This document shows, piece after piece, positions 32,860 to 41,942 of a stretch of DNA of 64,000 nt. Under the pieces are notes generated by a model. The model was given only the letters and a program-made list of their open reading frames with translations, was not told the DNA's origin and did no database searches. The position numbers and the translations under genes are program-made. The DNA is from Oryzobacter faecalis (GTDB lineage Bacteria; Actinomycetota; Actinomycetes; Actinomycetales; Dermatophilaceae), in contig NZ_JBKOFW010000005.1 of NCBI RefSeq assembly GCF_046764005.1, positions 1 to 64,000 of the forward strand, in the 5' to 3' direction. Numbering within the stretch: position 1 is the stretch's first letter; every line of letters begins with the position of its first letter.

Positions 32860-34095
32860 ATGGCCATTGACACCCCCACGCCGCAGGCCGCGGCGGCAGC
32901 ACCGGGCACGCGTGCCCCCGGTCGCCTCGGCATCGGCATGGTCGGCTACGCGTTCATGGGCCTGGCCCACTCGCAGGGCTGGCGCAACGCCCGCAGCTTC
33001 TTCGACCCCCGGCTCGTCCCCGACCTCGTCGCCATCGGCGGGCGGGACGCCGAGGCCGCCGGGGAGATGGCGCGCCGCTTCGACTGGCAGCACGTCGAGA
33101 CCGACTGGCGCACCCTCGTCGACCGCCCCGACGTCGACCTCGTCGACATCTGCACGCCGGGGGACACCCACGCCGAGATCGCCATCGCCGCGCTCGAGGC
33201 CGGCAAGCACGTCCTGTGCGAGAAGCCGCTCGCCAACACGGTCGCCGAGGCCCGGGCGATGGCGGCCGCCGCCGAGCGCGCCGCCCAGCACGGGGTCCGC
33301 TCGATGGTCGGGTTCACCTACCGCCGCGTGCCGGCCGTCGCCCTCGCCCGCCAGCTCGTGCAGGAGGGGCGGGTCGGGCAGGTCCGGCACGTGCGGGCCC
33401 AGTACCTGCAGGACTGGCTCGTCGACCCGGAGAGTCCGCTGACCTGGCGGCTCCAGAAGGACCGCGCCGGCTCGGGCGCGCTCGGCGACATCGGGGCCCA
33501 CATCATCGACCTCACGCACTTCGTCACCGGGGAGCGGATCACCGGGGTCAGCGCCCTCCTCGAGACCTTCGTCCGCGAGCGTCCGCTGCCGGGGGCGACC
33601 CACGGTCTGTCCGCCGAGGCGTCGGAGGGCCGGGGCGCGGTCACCGTCGACGACGCCGCGATCTTCCTCGGCCGTCTGTCGGGCGGGGCGCTCGCGACCT
33701 TCGAGGCGACCCGCTTCGCGACCGGGCGCAAGAACGCGATCCGGCTGGAGGTCAACGGTTCCCGCGGCAGCCTCGCCTTCGACTTCGAGGACATGAACGT
33801 CCTCCACGTGCACGACGCCTCGGTCGACGCCCGCGAGGGGGGCTTCACGCGCGTCGTCGTCACCGAAACCTCGCACCCGTACGTCGAGCACTGGTGGCCC
33901 GCGGGCCACGGCCTCGGGTACGAGCACGGCTTCACCCACCAGGCCGCCGACCTCATCGACGCCATCGCGCGCGGGGTCGACCCGGAGCCGTCCTTCGCCG
34001 ACGGCCTCGCGGTCCAGGAGGTGCTCGCCGCGGTCGAGCTCAGCGCGGCCACCGGCTCGTGCTGGACGCCCACCGACCACTCCACCGACGGCTGA
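32860..34095 (+). CDS. Gfo/Idh/MocA-family oxidoreductase
   Basis: This 411-residue NAD(P)-dependent dehydrogenase has a Rossmann N-terminus (GIGMVGYAFMGLAHSQGW) and the family signature CEKPLANTVAEARAM. The C-terminal substrate domain holds DIGAHIIDLTHFVTG, a place where relatives carry catalytic His/Asp residues. The family oxidises sugars, inositols or sugar derivatives, often at C3. There is no signal peptide, so it is cytosolic. It follows the importer genes and likely acts on the imported sugar (inference). Confidence 0.92.
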   Translation: MAIDTPTPQAAAAAPGTRAPGRLGIGMVGYAFMGLAHSQGWRNARSFFDPRLVPDLVAIGGRDAEAAGEMARRFDWQHVETDWRTLVDRPDVDLVDICTPGDTHAEIAIAALEAGKHVLCEKPLANTVAEARAMAAAAERAAQHGVRSMVGFTYRRVPAVALARQLVQEGRVGQVRHVRAQYLQDWLVDPESPLTWRLQKDRAGSGALGDIGAHIIDLTHFVTGERITGVSALLETFVRERPLPGATHGLSAEASEGRGAVTVDDAAIFLGRLSGGALATFEATRFATGRKNAIRLEVNGSRGSLAFDFEDMNVLHVHDASVDAREGGFTRVVVTETSHPYVEHWWPAGHGLGYEHGFTHQAADLIDAIARGVDPEPSFADGLAVQEVLAAVELSAATGSCWTPTDHSTDG

Positions 34096-34209
34096 GGCCC
34101 TCACCCGTCCCACACCCCAGCGAAGCCCGTGGCCGACCACCACGAACCCGGAAGGAGCACCGCCGGTCGAGCAGGACCCCCCATGTCATTGCAGTGACGA
34201 AGGAGCATC

Positions 34210-35319
34210 ATGAACGACAACGACGTCAACCTCTCCGGGCTCGTCCGCAAGCTCGGGCTCAACCGCCGCCAGTTCATGGCGGCCACGACCGGGATGGCCG
34301 CGGCCGCCACGGTCGCCTCCCCCTCGGCGCTCGCCGCCCCGGGCGCCAACGGCGTGCTCGTGCCCCCGGCCAAGCGCGGCATCATCCTCTACACCGTCCG
34401 CGACGCCGTCTCCCGCGACCCGCTGACGACCGACCTGGCCTCCGGGTTCAAGGAGGTCCTCGGCGAGCTCGCGAAGATCGGCTACAAGCAGATCGAGTTC
34501 GCCGGTTACCGCCAGCACGCGAACGCGGAGGGTGGTGCCGACCTCAACAACGTCGCCGGCGCCACCCTGCTGCGCTCGTGGCTCGACGAGTTCGGGCTCG
34601 AGGCCGAGGGCAACCACGGCCAGATCCCCTCGACCATCACGGACGCGACGATCGCCTCGTTCGACGCGGCCTGCGAGATCGCCAACATCCTCGGGATGGG
34701 GCACATCGGCACCGGCGGCGACCCGACCGGCTCGGCGTACCTGGCCGACTGGGAGCTCGCGGCCGAGCGGTGGAACTTCTTCGGCCAGCGCGCCGCCTCC
34801 CACGGCCTCAAGCTCTACACGCACAACCACGCGGAGGCGTACAGCTTCCTCCTCGACAGCGGCCCGCTCGACGCCCTGGGCCGCCCGACCCGCAGCAGCG
34901 GCATCCGCCGTCTCGAGCACTTCCTGGCCAACACCGACCCGGCGTACGTCTTCCTCGAGATGGACATCTACTGGGCCCACGCGGCGCAGTACCGCTTCCA
35001 CACCTACACCGCGCCCGACGGGTCCTCGGTGCAGGACATCTTCGACCCCGCCGCGACCGTGGCGGCGCAGACCACGCGCTACCCGTTGTTCCACGCGAAG
35101 GACGGCCGCAAGGACACCTCGGTCACCGCGGGCTACGTCATGACCCCCTTCGGCGAGGGCGACATCGACTACACGACCTTCTTCCAGACCATCGGGGCCA
35201 AGGGCTACCACAACCCGATGTGGGAGCAGGACACCGCGCCCGGCGGCGCCGCCAACCCGGGCCAGTCGCTGGCGTTCGCGCAGGTCAGCTACGACAACCT
35301 GGCCGCGCTGCGCGGCTGA
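34210..35319 (+). CDS. Tat-exported TIM-barrel sugar isomerase/epimerase-like protein
   Basis: This 369-residue AP-endonuclease-2/xylose-isomerase-like TIM barrel is preceded by a Tat signal peptide (twin arginine in LNRRQFMAATTG, cut near ALAAPG). Family blocks include LGELAKIGYKQIEFAGY, LKLYTHNHAEAY, VFLEMDIYWAH and PLFHAKDG, giving His/Glu/Asp metal ligands. Export is unusual for a sugar-phosphate isomerase, so a secreted 3-keto-sugar epimerase or lyase role is likelier (inference). GAAGGAG precedes the ATG. It lies between a Gfo/Idh oxidoreductase and a secreted sugar dehydrogenase. Confidence 0.87.
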   Translation: MNDNDVNLSGLVRKLGLNRRQFMAATTGMAAAATVASPSALAAPGANGVLVPPAKRGIILYTVRDAVSRDPLTTDLASGFKEVLGELAKIGYKQIEFAGYRQHANAEGGADLNNVAGATLLRSWLDEFGLEAEGNHGQIPSTITDATIASFDAACEIANILGMGHIGTGGDPTGSAYLADWELAAERWNFFGQRAASHGLKLYTHNHAEAYSFLLDSGPLDALGRPTRSSGIRRLEHFLANTDPAYVFLEMDIYWAHAAQYRFHTYTAPDGSSVQDIFDPAATVAAQTTRYPLFHAKDGRKDTSVTAGYVMTPFGEGDIDYTTFFQTIGAKGYHNPMWEQDTAPGGAANPGQSLAFAQVSYDNLAALRG

Positions 35320-35410
35320 ACCCCACGGTCGGCCCCGGTGGGCCGACACCCGGCCGGTCGCTGCCGTGACCGACCTGCCTGCCGTCCCCTGACGGCGGGC
35401 GCCAGCCCCG

Positions 35411-35453
35411 GGGGTGGCCTCGTTGGTGCCGTTGCAGCGGCCGAGGCCACCCC
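35411..35453. terminator. 12-bp hairpin
   Basis: GGGGTGGCCTCG (35411-35422) pairs exactly with 35442-35453 around a 19-nt loop, between the TIM-barrel gene and the next ATG at 35491. Confidence 0.6.
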
Positions 35454-35490
35454 GGGACTGGCTCGCCCCACACTCACGAAGGACGTGGAC

Positions 35491-38400
35491 ATGAATGATA
35501 TTCGTCGTCGAGGCCGGCCACGTGCCGTTTCGATGGTTGCCGCCCTCGCTCTCTCCCTGACCGGGGCCCTCGGGGTCCTGGCGGGCCCCGCTGCCGCCCA
35601 CGACGGAGTCGACCACGGTGCCGAACCCGGCGCCGAGGCCGCCCTCGACTGGTCGAACTACGAGAAGATCACGCTCACCAAGGACACCGGCGAGCCCATC
35701 GACATGGCCGTCCTGCCCGACGGCCGCGTCCTCACCACCGCCCGCAACGGCGACGTCCGCCTCACCGACCCCTCGTCCGGGACGGCGCGGGTCGTCACGA
35801 CCGTGCCGGTCTACAGCAACTCCGAGGACGGCCTCCAGACCATCACCCTCGCGCCCGACTTCGCGACGTCGAAGTGGGTCTACCTCTACTACGCGCCCCG
35901 CACGATGACGGCGCCCTACCCGACGACGACGCCGACGGGCTCGGCTCCGACGACCCTCCCGGCCGGCCAGACCGAGGCCTACTGGGACCAGTGGAAGGGC
36001 TACAACCAGCTGAGCCGCGTCAAGTGGGACGACGCGACGAACAGCCTGGACCTGTCGACCGAGCAGGTCGTCCTCAAGGTCGAGGTGCAGCGCGGGCAGT
36101 GCTGCCACCTCGGCACCGACGTCGACTTCGACGACGAGGGCAACGTCTACCTGGCCACGGGGGACAACACGCCGGCCGGGACGCCGGGTGCCAACGGGTA
36201 CGCCCCGAACAACGACGCCCCCGGCATGAACCCCGGCCTCGACGCCCGTCGCGGCGCCGGCAGCACCAACGACCTGCGGGGCAAGATCCTGCGCGTCCAC
36301 GTCGAGGAGGACGGCTCGTACACGATCCCGGAGGGCAACCTCTTCGCGCCGGGAACGCCGCAGACGCGGCCGGAGATCTTCGTCATGGGGCTGCGCAACC
36401 CGTTCCGCATGGACGTCGACCCCGAGACCAACTCGGTCTCGTGGGGTGACTACGGGCCGGACGCCGGTGCGCCGAACCCGGACCGCGGGCCGATGGGCTA
36501 CGTCGAGTGGCAGACGACCGCCATCGACCGCCCGATCAACGCCGGCTGGCCCTACTGCACGGGCAACCAGTTCAACTACAACGAGTGGAACTTCGCCACG
36601 GCGACCCCGGGTGAGTTCTTCGACTGCGCGGCCGGTGCCGAGAACAACTCGCGCTGGAACACCGGCCTGGCCACCGTGCCGCCGGCCACCCCCGCGACGC
36701 TCTACTACGGCGACAACAACACCCACCAGCCGTGGCCGGAGCTGACCGACTTCAGCCCGTCCGGTGGCCAGGGTCCGATGGGCGGTCCGGTCTACCACTA
36801 CGACGCCGCGAACCCCTCGACGACGAAGTTCCCCGAGTACTGGGACGACAAGGCCTTCTTCGCCGAGTTCTCCCAGGACTACCTCGCGGTCTTCGACGTC
36901 CAGTGGCCCAACGGTCCGGTCGACCACATCACCCACTTCCTGCCGAACAGCGCGCTCGAGACGAACGGGCAGCCGATCACCGACAGCCCGATCGACATCG
37001 AGTTCGGACCCGACGGCTCGCTCTACGTCCTCGACTACGGTGACGGCTTCTTCCGGGCCAACCCGGACGCCGGCCTGTACCGGATCGACTACTCGCCCGG
37101 GAACAAGGCGCCGACGGCGCGGATCTCGGCCGACCCGGTCTCGGGCAGCGGGGTGCCGCTGACCGTCGAGTTCGACGGCTCCGCCTCGACCGACCCCGAG
37201 GGCGGTGCGCTCACCTACGAGTGGGACTTCAACGGCGACGGCACCTTCGACGTGACCGGCGTCGAGGTCACCCACACCTACACGACCCTCGGCGCCTACA
37301 CGGCCCGCCTTCGCGTCACCGACCCCGAGGGCCGTCGCGGCCTGACGAGCACGGTGGTCAGCGTCGGCAACGTCGCCCCGTCGATCACCGTGAGCACCCC
37401 CGACGGCGGGTTCTTCGACTGGGGACAGGCGGTGCCGTTCACGGTGACGACCAGCGACCCCGAGGACGGCACGGCCACGGTGTGCTCGCGCGTCGCCTGG
37501 ACCTTCGGTCTCGGCCACGACGCCCACGCCCACCCGCTGAGCCAGGGCACGGGATGCCAGTTCGGGATCCCGACGCCGGCCGACGCGACCGAGCACGGCG
37601 AGACCGAGAACATCTTCGGCGTCGTCGTCATCCGGTACACCGACGCCGGGGCGAACGGGGTCGCTCCGGCGACGTCCGAGCGCTCGCTGATCCTCAACCC
37701 GAAGGCGCAGGAGGCCGAGTGGGCCGACTCGACCCAGGGTGTCGAGATCACCGCCGACGACACGGCGAGCGGCCTGCGCAAGGTCACCTCGTTCGACCCG
37801 GGCGACGTCCTCGCCTGGGACCCGGTGAACCTCGCGGGGATCACGGGCGTCACCGCCCGGGGCTCCGGCCAGGGGACCCTCCAGCTGCGCTGGAACTCGG
37901 CGACCGCGGCACCGTTCGCGACCGTCGCGGTGGACAGCGGTGGCTGGGCGGACGCCTCGGCGACGCTGTCGAACGCGCCGACGGGCACCGGGGTCCTGTA
38001 CGTCACCTCGACCGGCGGGGTCGTCCTCGACCGGCTGACCTTCACGGGCAACGGCGTCGCCGACGTCACGCCCCCGACGGTCGCCGCGGTGCTCACTCCG
38101 GCCCAGCCCGACGGTGAGAACGGCTGGTACACCCAGAACGTCACCGTCCGGGTCAACGCCACCGACAACGGCACCGTGTCCACCCGTCAGTTCTCCACGA
38201 ACGGCGGGACCACCTGGACCAACCTCAACAACAACACCCCCCAGACGACGATCTCCGCGGAGGGCACGACCACCGTGCTCTTCCGGGCGACCGACAACGG
38301 TGGGAACGTCTCCGAGGTCGGTCAGGTCGTCATCAGGATCGACAGGTCGAACCCCACCGTGGCCGTGTCCGGCGCGACGGACGGCGGCTCGGTCGGCAAC

Positions 38401-38850
38401 GCCGGCGACGTCTCCTTCGCCGGGGCCGACGCGGTCTCCGGGGTGCAGTCGGTGACGGCCACCCTCGACGGGCAGCCGGTCACCTCCCCGGTGGCGCTGT
38501 GGAAGCTGTCGCTCGGCCGGCACACGCTCGCCGTGACGGTGGAGGACAACGCCGGACGCACCACGTCGCAGTCGGTGACCTTCACGACGACGACCTCGCT
38601 GGCGGAGCTCACCGCGCTGACCACCCGCCTCGGCGGGTCCGGCGAGGTGTCGAAGGCCGGCCTGTCGCAGCTGTCCAAGCGGCTGGAGCAGGCCAAGAAG
38701 CAGGCGGACGCCGGTCGCACCGCGGCCGCGGTCTCGCAGCTGGAGGACTACATCGCCCTCCTCGCCAACCGCAGCCTCGTGCCCGACGCGACGGCGGCCG
38801 CGGCCCTCGAGCGGGACGCCAGGGAGGTGATCCGGCAGCTCCGAGGCTGA
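35491..38850 (+). CDS. Large secreted sugar dehydrogenase with PKD, CBM6-like and FIMAH domains
   Basis: This 1119-residue exported protein has several modules. A Sec signal peptide (cut near AAAHDG, about 36) is followed by a glucose/sorbosone dehydrogenase-type beta propeller (about 50-530; EDGLQTITLAPDF, QCCHLGTDVDFDDEGN, EIFVMGLRNPFRMDVD). Next come a PKD domain (about 536-620; TYEWDFNGDGTFD) and a CBM6-like carbohydrate-binding segment (about 740-855). Ig-like OmpL47-type repeats (about 860-1030) and a C-terminal FIMAH helical domain (about 1035-1119) end the chain. Propeller relatives oxidise sugars with PQQ, though the cofactor is not certain here. It probably acts on extracellular carbohydrate for the neighbouring importer. 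Confidence 0.88.
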   Translation: MNDIRRRGRPRAVSMVAALALSLTGALGVLAGPAAAHDGVDHGAEPGAEAALDWSNYEKITLTKDTGEPIDMAVLPDGRVLTTARNGDVRLTDPSSGTARVVTTVPVYSNSEDGLQTITLAPDFATSKWVYLYYAPRTMTAPYPTTTPTGSAPTTLPAGQTEAYWDQWKGYNQLSRVKWDDATNSLDLSTEQVVLKVEVQRGQCCHLGTDVDFDDEGNVYLATGDNTPAGTPGANGYAPNNDAPGMNPGLDARRGAGSTNDLRGKILRVHVEEDGSYTIPEGNLFAPGTPQTRPEIFVMGLRNPFRMDVDPETNSVSWGDYGPDAGAPNPDRGPMGYVEWQTTAIDRPINAGWPYCTGNQFNYNEWNFATATPGEFFDCAAGAENNSRWNTGLATVPPATPATLYYGDNNTHQPWPELTDFSPSGGQGPMGGPVYHYDAANPSTTKFPEYWDDKAFFAEFSQDYLAVFDVQWPNGPVDHITHFLPNSALETNGQPITDSPIDIEFGPDGSLYVLDYGDGFFRANPDAGLYRIDYSPGNKAPTARISADPVSGSGVPLTVEFDGSASTDPEGGALTYEWDFNGDGTFDVTGVEVTHTYTTLGAYTARLRVTDPEGRRGLTSTVVSVGNVAPSITVSTPDGGFFDWGQAVPFTVTTSDPEDGTATVCSRVAWTFGLGHDAHAHPLSQGTGCQFGIPTPADATEHGETENIFGVVVIRYTDAGANGVAPATSERSLILNPKAQEAEWADSTQGVEITADDTASGLRKVTSFDPGDVLAWDPVNLAGITGVTARGSGQGTLQLRWNSATAAPFATVAVDSGGWADASATLSNAPTGTGVLYVTSTGGVVLDRLTFTGNGVADVTPPTVAAVLTPAQPDGENGWYTQNVTVRVNATDNGTVSTRQFSTNGGTTWTNLNNNTPQTTISAEGTTTVLFRATDNGGNVSEVGQVVIRIDRSNPTVAVSGATDGGSVGNAGDVSFAGADAVSGVQSVTATLDGQPVTSPVALWKLSLGRHTLAVTVEDNAGRTTSQSVTFTTTTSLAELTALTTRLGGSGEVSKAGLSQLSKRLEQAKKQADAGRTAAAVSQLEDYIALLANRSLVPDATAAAALERDAREVIRQLRG

Positions 38851-38858
38851 CCGAACCG

Positions 38859-38895
38859 GGTCCGGCGGCGGGCGGAGACGTCCCGCCGCCGGACC
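38859..38895. terminator. 14-bp hairpin, first of a pair
   Basis: GGTCCGGCGGCGGG (38859-38872) pairs exactly with 38882-38895 around a 9-nt loop, 8 nt past the sugar dehydrogenase stop. Confidence 0.8.
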
Positions 38896-38907
38896 GGACA
38901 CCACGGC

Positions 38908-38944
38908 TCCCGGGTGGGCGGACGCACCGCTCGCCCACCCGGGA
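38908..38944. terminator. 13-bp hairpin, second of a pair
   Basis: TCCCGGGTGGGCG (38908-38920) pairs exactly with 38932-38944 around an 11-nt loop. Only 48 nt separate it from the next start codon, and I see no clear promoter in that space. Confidence 0.75.
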
Positions 38945-38992
38945 CCCACCCCTCACCCTGCTCACCGTCCCCCACCCGTCAGGAGGACTCCC

Positions 38993-40165
38993 ATGACCAC
39001 CACGTCCGACCGCACCGGCCTCTGGCTCGTCGGTGCCGGCGGGTCCGTCGCCGCGACCGTCGGCTGCGGGCTGGCCGCCCTGCGAGCCGGGGTGGCCGCG
39101 CCCACGGGCCTCGTCACCGCCACCCGGGACCTCGAGGACGCCGGCCTCGTCGACGTCGCCGACCTCGTGACCGGCGGTCACGACGTCGGGCCGGTGTCGC
39201 TCGCGAAGCGGGCCGAGGAGCTCGCCGCCGCCGGTGTGGTCCCGCACGACCTGCCGCGCCTCGTGGCCCACGACCTCGACGAGGCCTCGAACCGCCTCCG
39301 GGTCGGGTACGTCCTCGGGTCCGGTGAGGGCCAGCGCGCCGCCGTCGAGCGGCTCGCCGCCGACCTGCGCGACTTCGCGGCCCGCGAGGGGCTGGCCCGG
39401 GTCGTCGTCGTCAACGTCTCCTCGACCGAGGCGCCCGTCGTGCCGCACCCCGCGCACGGCTCGGTGGCCGCTCTCGAGGACGCGTGGGACCGCGGCGAGG
39501 AACCGCTCCCACCCTCGTCCGTCTATGCCGCCGCCGCGTTCCGCGCCGGGTGCGCGTTCGTCGACTTCACCCCGTCCGCGGGTGCCCGGCTGCCGGCGCT
39601 CGCCGAGCTGGCCGGCTCCGCGGGGCTGCCCTGGGGCGGCAGCGACGGCAAGACGGGGGAGACGCTGCTCAAGTCCGTCCTCGCGCCGATGTTCGCGATG
39701 CGCGCGCTCGACGTCCGCTCGTGGGCCGGGACCAACCTCCTCGGCGGGGGCGACGGCGCCACGTTGGCCCAGCCGGAGGCGCGGCAGTCGAAGATCGACT
39801 CGAAGGCCGCCGGGCTCGAGGCGCTCCTCGGCCACCCCGTGGAAGGGCCCCTGCACATCGACCACGTCGCCGACCTCGGGGACTGGAAGACCGCGTGGGA
39901 CCACGTGACCTTCGCCGGCTTCCTCGGTACCCGCATGACGCTCCAGTTCACCTGGCAGGGGTGCGACTCCGCCCTGGCGGCGCCCCTCGTCATCGACCTC
40001 GCGCGGCTGCTCGACCTGGCGCTGCGTCGCGGGGAGTCCGGGCCCGTCCCGGCGCTGGGCTTCTTCTTCAAGGACCCTGCGGGTCTCGACGAGCACGCGC
40101 TCGCGCCGCAGCACGACCTCCTCGTCCACTGGGCGACGGGCGAGTCCCGAAGCGCCCTCCGATGA
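38993..40165 (+). CDS. Inositol-3-phosphate-synthase-like cyclase
   Basis: This 390-residue protein has the myo-inositol-phosphate synthase fold. A Rossmann start (LVGAGGSVAATVGCG) is followed by the catalytic-domain blocks WGGSDGKTGETLLKSV and GTNLLGGGDGATL with QSKIDSKAAG, and a C-terminal FLGTRMTLQF with DSALAAPLVIDLARLL. True synthases convert glucose-6-phosphate to inositol-3-phosphate through NAD-dependent cyclisation. This copy diverges from the usual GDDIKSQ motif, so product identity is open. It is the first gene of an Ebo-type operon (AGGAGG before ATG; stop overlaps ubiA). It may supply a cyclitol head group. Confidence 0.87.
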   Translation: MTTTSDRTGLWLVGAGGSVAATVGCGLAALRAGVAAPTGLVTATRDLEDAGLVDVADLVTGGHDVGPVSLAKRAEELAAAGVVPHDLPRLVAHDLDEASNRLRVGYVLGSGEGQRAAVERLAADLRDFAAREGLARVVVVNVSSTEAPVVPHPAHGSVAALEDAWDRGEEPLPPSSVYAAAAFRAGCAFVDFTPSAGARLPALAELAGSAGLPWGGSDGKTGETLLKSVLAPMFAMRALDVRSWAGTNLLGGGDGATLAQPEARQSKIDSKAAGLEALLGHPVEGPLHIDHVADLGDWKTAWDHVTFAGFLGTRMTLQFTWQGCDSALAAPLVIDLARLLDLALRRGESGPVPALGFFFKDPAGLDEHALAPQHDLLVHWATGESRSALR

Positions 40166-41061
40166 CGTCCGCCCGCGACCTCGCCGAGCTGGTGCGCGCG
40201 CCGGCCGCGCTGACCGTGCCCGGCGACTCCCTCGCCGGCGCGGCCGCGGCCGGCTGGCCGGCGGGGCGGCGGTCGGCGCTGCTGCCGCTGGCGTCGGTCT
40301 CGCTGTACTGGGCCGGGATGGCGCTCAACGACTGGGCCGACCGTGACCTCGACGCCGTCGAGCGCCCCGAGCGGCCCATCCCGTCGGGGCGGGTGTCGCC
40401 GCGCACCGCACTGGCCCTCGCCTCCGGGCTGACCGTCGCCGGCGTGGGGATCGCGGCGGTGGCCGGGGGCTCGCGCGCGGCCGTGGTGGCCACGGTCCTC
40501 GCCGGGGCCGTGTGGGGCTACGACCTGTCGGCGAAGTCCGGACCGGTGTCCACGGCCGTCATGGCGAGCACCCGCGGGCTCGACGTCCTCCTGGGAGCCG
40601 CCGCCGGTGGCCCCGGTGCGCTGCGGAGGGCCGCCCTCCCCGCCGTCGTCGTGGCGACCCACACGGCGGGGGTCACGGCCCTGTCGCGCGGTGAGGTCCA
40701 TGGCACGACCGCCTCGCTCGCGCGGGGCGTCGCGACGGTCACGACGACGGTCGCCGCCGTCGTGCCGGCGCTGGCAGCGAAACGTCTGTCCCACAGCGGA
40801 TCTCGTTCCGACCGGGTCGGCGCTGTCGTCGCCGTGGCGGAGGCTGTGGCGTACGGGTCGCTCGTCGGGCGAGCCCAGGCGCGCGCCGTCTCCGACCCCT
40901 CGGGCCCGACCGCGCGGGCGGCGACGGTCGCCGGGATCACCGGGATGGTGCCGCTGCAGGGCGGGCTGCTGGCGGCCTCGGGGTCCCCGCGCACCGCGCT
41001 CGCCCTCAACGCCGCCGTGTACGGCGCACGGTCCCTGCTCCGCCGAGGGTCACCGACATGA
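40162..41061 (+). CDS. eboC: UbiA-family prenyltransferase (EboC / SCO3242 type)
   Basis: This 299-residue membrane prenyltransferase has about eight helices. The first Asp-rich motif NDWADRDLD (N56-D57-x2-D60-x3-D64) binds Mg-diphosphate; the second, usually DxxxD, is weaker here (YDLSAKSGP). UbiA enzymes transfer isoprenyl chains to aromatic, sugar or cyclitol acceptors. I recall the related Streptomyces family being named after SCO3242. It overlaps both neighbours by 4 nt. The acceptor may be the product of the preceding cyclase (inference). Confidence 0.88.
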   Translation: MTSARDLAELVRAPAALTVPGDSLAGAAAAGWPAGRRSALLPLASVSLYWAGMALNDWADRDLDAVERPERPIPSGRVSPRTALALASGLTVAGVGIAAVAGGSRAAVVATVLAGAVWGYDLSAKSGPVSTAVMASTRGLDVLLGAAAGGPGALRRAALPAVVVATHTAGVTALSRGEVHGTTASLARGVATVTTTVAAVVPALAAKRLSHSGSRSDRVGAVVAVAEAVAYGSLVGRAQARAVSDPSGPTARAATVAGITGMVPLQGGLLAASGSPRTALALNAAVYGARSLLRRGSPT

Positions 41062-41942
41062 CCTCGACGATGCTGCCCACCGACCTGAGGTTCGGGTACG
41101 GCCTCAACGGCTTCACCGACCACCGCCTCGAGGACGCCCTCGCCGTCGTCGCCGACCTCGGCCACGACGGCGTCGCCCTGACCCTCGACCACGCCCACCT
41201 GGACCCGGTGGGGCCGGGCCTCGCGCAGCGGGTCTCGCGTGCGGCGCGGCTGCTCGCCCGCCACGACCTCTCCGTCGTCGTCGAGACCGGAGGCCGGTTC
41301 GTCCTCGACCCGCGGCACAAGCACCACCCGACGTTCGTCAGCGACACCGGCGCCGGCCGCCGGGTCGACCTCGTGGCCACGGCCCTGCGGGTCGCCGCCG
41401 ACCTGGGCGCACCGGTCGTCTCCTGCTGGAGCGGGGTGCTGCCGCCGTCCGCGACCGCCGTCGACGGCGGGGAACGGATGGACCGCGCGGTCACCGCCCT
41501 CCTGCCCGTCGCCGAGTCGACGGGCGTCACCCTGGCCCTGGAGCCGGAGCCGGGGATGTTCCTCGAGCGGGTCGGCGACGTCGTCGGCCTCCTCGACCGC
41601 TTCGGGCGACCGCCGACCCTCGGCCTCACCGTCGACGTCGGTCACCTGGTGTGCAGCGAGGACGACGAGCCGGCTGCCGTCATCCGGTCGGTGGGGGATG
41701 TCCTGCGCAACGTGCAGGTCGACGACATGAGGCGGGGCGTCCACGAGCACCTGCCGTTGGGCGAGGGCGAGCTCGACCTGCCCGCGGCCCTGGCCGCGAT
41801 CGCCGACACCGGTTTCGACGGGCTCGTCCACGTCGAGCTGCCCCGGCACACCCACGCCGCACCGGTCCTCGCCGAGCAGAGCCTGCGGGCTCTGCGCGCG
41901 GCGGCGGCCGACGCCGCCCGACTCACGAGGAGGACCCGATGA
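41058..41942 (+). CDS. TIM-barrel sugar isomerase/epimerase-like protein
   Basis: This 294-residue AP-endonuclease-2-type TIM barrel has metal-site patterns LALEPEPGMF, LTVDVGHLV and LVHVELPRHTH, plausible Glu/Asp/His/Glu ligands. There is no signal peptide. It resembles the EboE-like isomerases of the same operon but is shorter and lies directly after the prenyltransferase. It probably isomerises or epimerises a sugar or cyclitol intermediate. Start and stop overlap neighbours by 4 nt (ATGA). Confidence 0.83.
   Translation: MTSTMLPTDLRFGYGLNGFTDHRLEDALAVVADLGHDGVALTLDHAHLDPVGPGLAQRVSRAARLLARHDLSVVVETGGRFVLDPRHKHHPTFVSDTGAGRRVDLVATALRVAADLGAPVVSCWSGVLPPSATAVDGGERMDRAVTALLPVAESTGVTLALEPEPGMFLERVGDVVGLLDRFGRPPTLGLTVDVGHLVCSEDDEPAAVIRSVGDVLRNVQVDDMRRGVHEHLPLGEGELDLPAALAAIADTGFDGLVHVELPRHTHAAPVLAEQSLRALRAAAADAARLTRRTR

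Noticed and set aside
34186..38949. 1587-codon minus-strand open frame opposite the secreted dehydrogenase
   Set aside because: Antisense shadow; the plus strand has signal peptides and recognisable domains.
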